Part shown: positions 62,210 to 64,000 of the stretch, piece after piece | Position numbering within the stretch: the first letter of the stretch is position 1 | Layout: the number at the start of each line of letters is the position of its first letter | NCBI RefSeq assembly: GCF_000428485.1 | Contig: NZ_AUAA01000012.1 | Coordinates: forward strand, 1-64,000 | Source of the DNA: Epilithonimonas tenax DSM 16811 | Lineage (GTDB): Bacteria; Bacteroidota; Bacteroidia; Flavobacteriales; Weeksellaceae | Length of the DNA stretch: 64,000 bases | Reading direction: 5' to 3' | Program-made: the position numbers and the translations under genes | The notes under the pieces: generated by a model | Database searches by the model: none | Told to the model about the DNA's origin: nothing | What the model saw: only the letters and a program-made list of their open reading frames with translations

Positions 62210-62479
62210 ATGGCTAAAGAATCAATGAAAGCGCGTGAGCGCAAAAGAGAAGCTACTGTAGCGAAATATGCTGAAAAAAGAAAAGCTTTGAAAGAAGCTG
62301 GAGATTATGATGCACTGCAGAAGTTACCTAAAAATGCTTCTCCTGTAAGATTACACAACAGATGTAAATTGACAGGAAGACCAAGAGGATATATGAGAAC
62401 ATTCGGACTTTCCAGAGTAACTTTCAGAGAAATGGCAAACAACGGACTTATCCCAGGCGTTAAAAAAGCTAGTTGGTAA
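62210..62479 (+). CDS. rpsN: 30S ribosomal protein S14
   Basis: 89 aa, zinc-free type (C- form) of S14: no CxxC pairs, only one Cys in [25 protein letters not shown] start. A 347-nt gap follows before rpsH instead of the usual few bases. Confidence 0.98.
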   Translation: MAKESMKARERKREATVAKYAEKRKALKEAGDYDALQKLPKNASPVRLHNRCKLTGRPRGYMRTFGLSRVTFREMANNGLIPGVKKASW

Positions 62480-62493
62480 GCAATTAAAATTTT

Positions 62494-62529
62494 TACAGCT
62501 GACTTCTATATTTTTATAAGTCAGCTGTA
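62494..62529 (+). terminator. Perfect 12-bp hairpin after rpsN
   Basis: TACAGCTGACTT and AAGTCAGCTGTA enclose a 12-nt AU loop; the tail ATTTTAAT is a weak T tract. It may terminate or attenuate transcription, or act as an RNA-processing or stability element within the spc operon. Confidence 0.6.
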
Positions 62530-62600
62530 TTTTAATAAATAGAGGATAAATTGAATTAACTTAAGGGTAAAGAAAAAATAAATACTATCATTTTTTTTTG

Positions 62601-62608
62601 TACTTTTG
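62601..62608 (+). promoter_or_regulatory. -7 promoter element (TACTTTTG) upstream of rpsH
   Basis: Exact match to TAnnTTTG in the rpsN-rpsH gap, with a predicted leader of about 210 nt before the rpsH ATG. A CTCAG (62615-62619) near the transcript start can pair with CTGAG (62721-62725), suggesting a folded leader. No -33 TTG at the standard spacing. No open reading frame of coding character lies in the leader. Confidence 0.55.
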
Positions 62609-62826
62609 CACCCGCTCAGAAATTGATTAGTTCTCTGGGAGACTATTATTCTTTTTGACTTTGTTTATTAGAATAAAATAAAATTAAGAAAATCAAAGTG
62701 ACAATTAAGTTGTTTAGATACTGAGGGTAAGAGATCAGGCGAAGAAGTATTCGGATCCATATAAGTCTTTAATCTTCAAGTCTTTTCAATACTGATTGTC
62801 ATTAACCAATAATTTAAAACAAAGAA

Positions 62827-63225
62827 ATGGTAACAGATCCAATTTCAGATTTCCTAACTAGAGTAAGGAACGCACAAAGCGCAGGCCACAAAGTGGTGGA
62901 AATTCCTGCATCAAAAATCAAAAAAGAGCTTACGAAAATTCTTTTTGACCAAGGTTACATCTTGAACTATAAGTTCGAGGAAAGCGCGGTTCAAGGAACG
63001 ATCAAAATCGCTCTTAAGTACGACAAGCAAACTAGCAAGCCGGCTATCAAGTCTATCCAAAGAGCTTCTAGACCAGGACTAAGACAGTACAAAGGTTCTA
63101 CAGAACTTCCAAGAGTACTTAATGGTCTAGGTGTCGCTATTATCTCTACTTCCAGAGGAGTAATGACAGATAAAAAAGCAAGACAAGAGAAAGTAGGAGG
63201 TGAAGTAATTTGCTACGTATATTAA
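62827..63225 (+). CDS. rpsH: 30S ribosomal protein S8
   Basis: 132 aa. MVTDPISDFLTRVRNA start and the C-terminal STSRGVMTDKKARQEKVGGE are diagnostic. S8 is the autoregulator of the spc operon in E. coli. Here it heads a new transcription unit with its own promoter and a long leader. Confidence 0.99.
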   Translation: MVTDPISDFLTRVRNAQSAGHKVVEIPASKIKKELTKILFDQGYILNYKFEESAVQGTIKIALKYDKQTSKPAIKSIQRASRPGLRQYKGSTELPRVLNGLGVAIISTSRGVMTDKKARQEKVGGEVICYVY

Positions 63226-63243
63226 TTTTTTAAAACAAGGAAA

Positions 63244-63789
63244 ATGTCAAGAATTGGTAAAGCAATTATAGAAGTTCCTGCTGGTGTTACAATCTCTCAA
63301 AAAGATAACGTTGTAACAGTTAAAGGTCCAAAGGGCGAATTGATCCAGGAACTTACAGGAGGGATCACCTTCACACAAGAAGACGGCGTACTGACGTTCA
63401 GCCGACCTTCTGACTCAAAAGAACACAAGGCACTTCACGGTTTGTACCGCGCGCTTGTTAACAATATGATTATTGGTACTACTACAGGATTTACTAAGAA
63501 ATTAGAATTGGTAGGAGTTGGATACAGAGCATCTCACAACGGTCAAAGATTAGAATTGGCCCTAGGATTTTCTCACGGTATCGTTCTAGAACTTCCAAAA
63601 GAAGTGGTACTAGAAACATTGACTGAAAAAGGGAAAAACCCGATCGTTACATTATCTTCTTACGATAATCAACTTCTTGGAATGGTGGCTGCAAAGATCA
63701 GATCTTTCAGAAAGCCTGAGCCGTACAAAGGAAAAGGTGTTAGGTTCGTAGGTGAAATCATTAGAAGAAAAGCCGGTAAATCTGCATAA
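63244..63789 (+). CDS. rplF: 50S ribosomal protein L6
   Basis: 181 aa with two similar beta-sheet domains. [18 protein letters not shown] start; the C-terminal rRNA-binding segment [11 protein letters not shown] is conserved. Confidence 0.99.
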   Translation: MSRIGKAIIEVPAGVTISQKDNVVTVKGPKGELIQELTGGITFTQEDGVLTFSRPSDSKEHKALHGLYRALVNNMIIGTTTGFTKKLELVGVGYRASHNGQRLELALGFSHGIVLELPKEVVLETLTEKGKNPIVTLSSYDNQLLGMVAAKIRSFRKPEPYKGKGVRFVGEIIRRKAGKSA

Positions 63790-63800
63790 AATTTAAGAAA

Positions 63801-64000
63801 ATGGCATTAACAAAAGTTGAGAAAAGAAACAGAATCAAAAGAAGAGTAAGAGGTAAGATCTCAGGATCTGCTGCATTGCCAAGATTATCTGTATTCAAAA
63901 GTAATAAAGAAATCTACGCACAATTGGTAGATGATAAAGAAGGTAAAACATTAGTATCTGCTTCCTCTAGAGATAAAGGAGTAGACGCTAAGGGTACAAA
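63801..64000 (+). CDS. rplR: 50S ribosomal protein L18 (partial, cut by window end)
   Basis: The first 66 codons are present: [18 protein letters not shown] start and [19 protein letters not shown], typical of the 5S rRNA-binding protein L18. It continues beyond the window; nothing suggests damage. Confidence 0.95.
   Translation, partial: MALTKVEKRNRIKRRVRGKISGSAALPRLSVFKSNKEIYAQLVDDKEGKTLVSASSRDKGVDAKGT

Noticed and set aside
62609-62826. tRNA or small protein gene in the rpsH leader
   Set aside because: No cloverleaf with TTCGA arm and no open frame with coding character.

Overview
The window is a chromosomal segment of a low-GC Bacteroidota, most likely a Flavobacteriia of the Chryseobacterium/Epilithonimonas kind (Weeksellaceae). 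The evidence is a flavobacterial ribosomal gene set, many -7 promoter motifs of the Bacteroidota form TAnnTTTG, several secreted proteins with C-terminal type IX secretion (T9SS) sorting domains, TonB-dependent receptors, DUF4252/GIN-domain proteins and an IcmF-type fused mutase. I see no tRNA, rRNA, CRISPR array, phage or intact insertion sequence.

Layout. 1-3.1 kb: two minus-strand lipoprotein genes (the first broken by three reading-frame changes) and an XRE regulator. 3.1-9.4 kb: a CcoI/FixI-type copper P-type ATPase divergent from a Crp/Fnr regulator, then panB, an esterase lipoprotein, a membrane protein and an RluA-type pseudouridine synthase. 9.4-12.5 kb: an outer-membrane beta-barrel receptor, followed by a decayed locus holding the 3' end of a second such receptor and a LytS/LytR two-component remnant. 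12.6-15.3 kb: a tight four-gene operon (acyl carrier protein, adenylate-forming ligase, SDR reductase, hexapeptide acyltransferase) that looks like a self-contained acyl-activation and transfer cassette. 15.3-24.3 kb: a sigma factor with a small membrane partner, an M4 metalloprotease, and two different aconitases in tandem. 24.6-32.5 kb: DUF2752 and WG-repeat proteins, a TPP riboswitch controlling a TonB receptor (probable thiamin-related uptake), a short T9SS protein, an HU/CCDC81-like membrane protein, an acyl-CoA thioesterase, a 2-hydroxyacid dehydrogenase and a serine hydrolase. 33-36.2 kb: an ECF sigma / putative anti-sigma / DUF4252-GIN / DUF4252 envelope operon. 36.2-45.4 kb: DUF1801, a FAD oxidoreductase, a surface protein, IcmF, an LRR surface protein and Dps.

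45.6-64 kb carries the str and S10/spc ribosomal genes: rpsL-rpsG-fusA-rpsJ, then a 7.2-kb interruption (a reprolysin-like T9SS protease, a large helical-repeat protein, a lipoprotein and a dead low-affinity iron permease gene), then rplC through rplR, cut by the window end. The spc part is also split between rpsN and rpsH by a hairpin, a new promoter and a long leader.

The intergenic spaces hold several structured repeats. The clearest family has copies near 8.5, 32.6 and 43.0 kb; two copies keep a long stem although the stem sequence differs, which suggests selection on structure. The most interesting candidates are the ACP-ligase-SDR-acyltransferase cassette, this hairpin repeat family, the split ribosomal operons with structured leaders, and the sigma/DUF4252-GIN module. 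The function of each is inference from sequence only.
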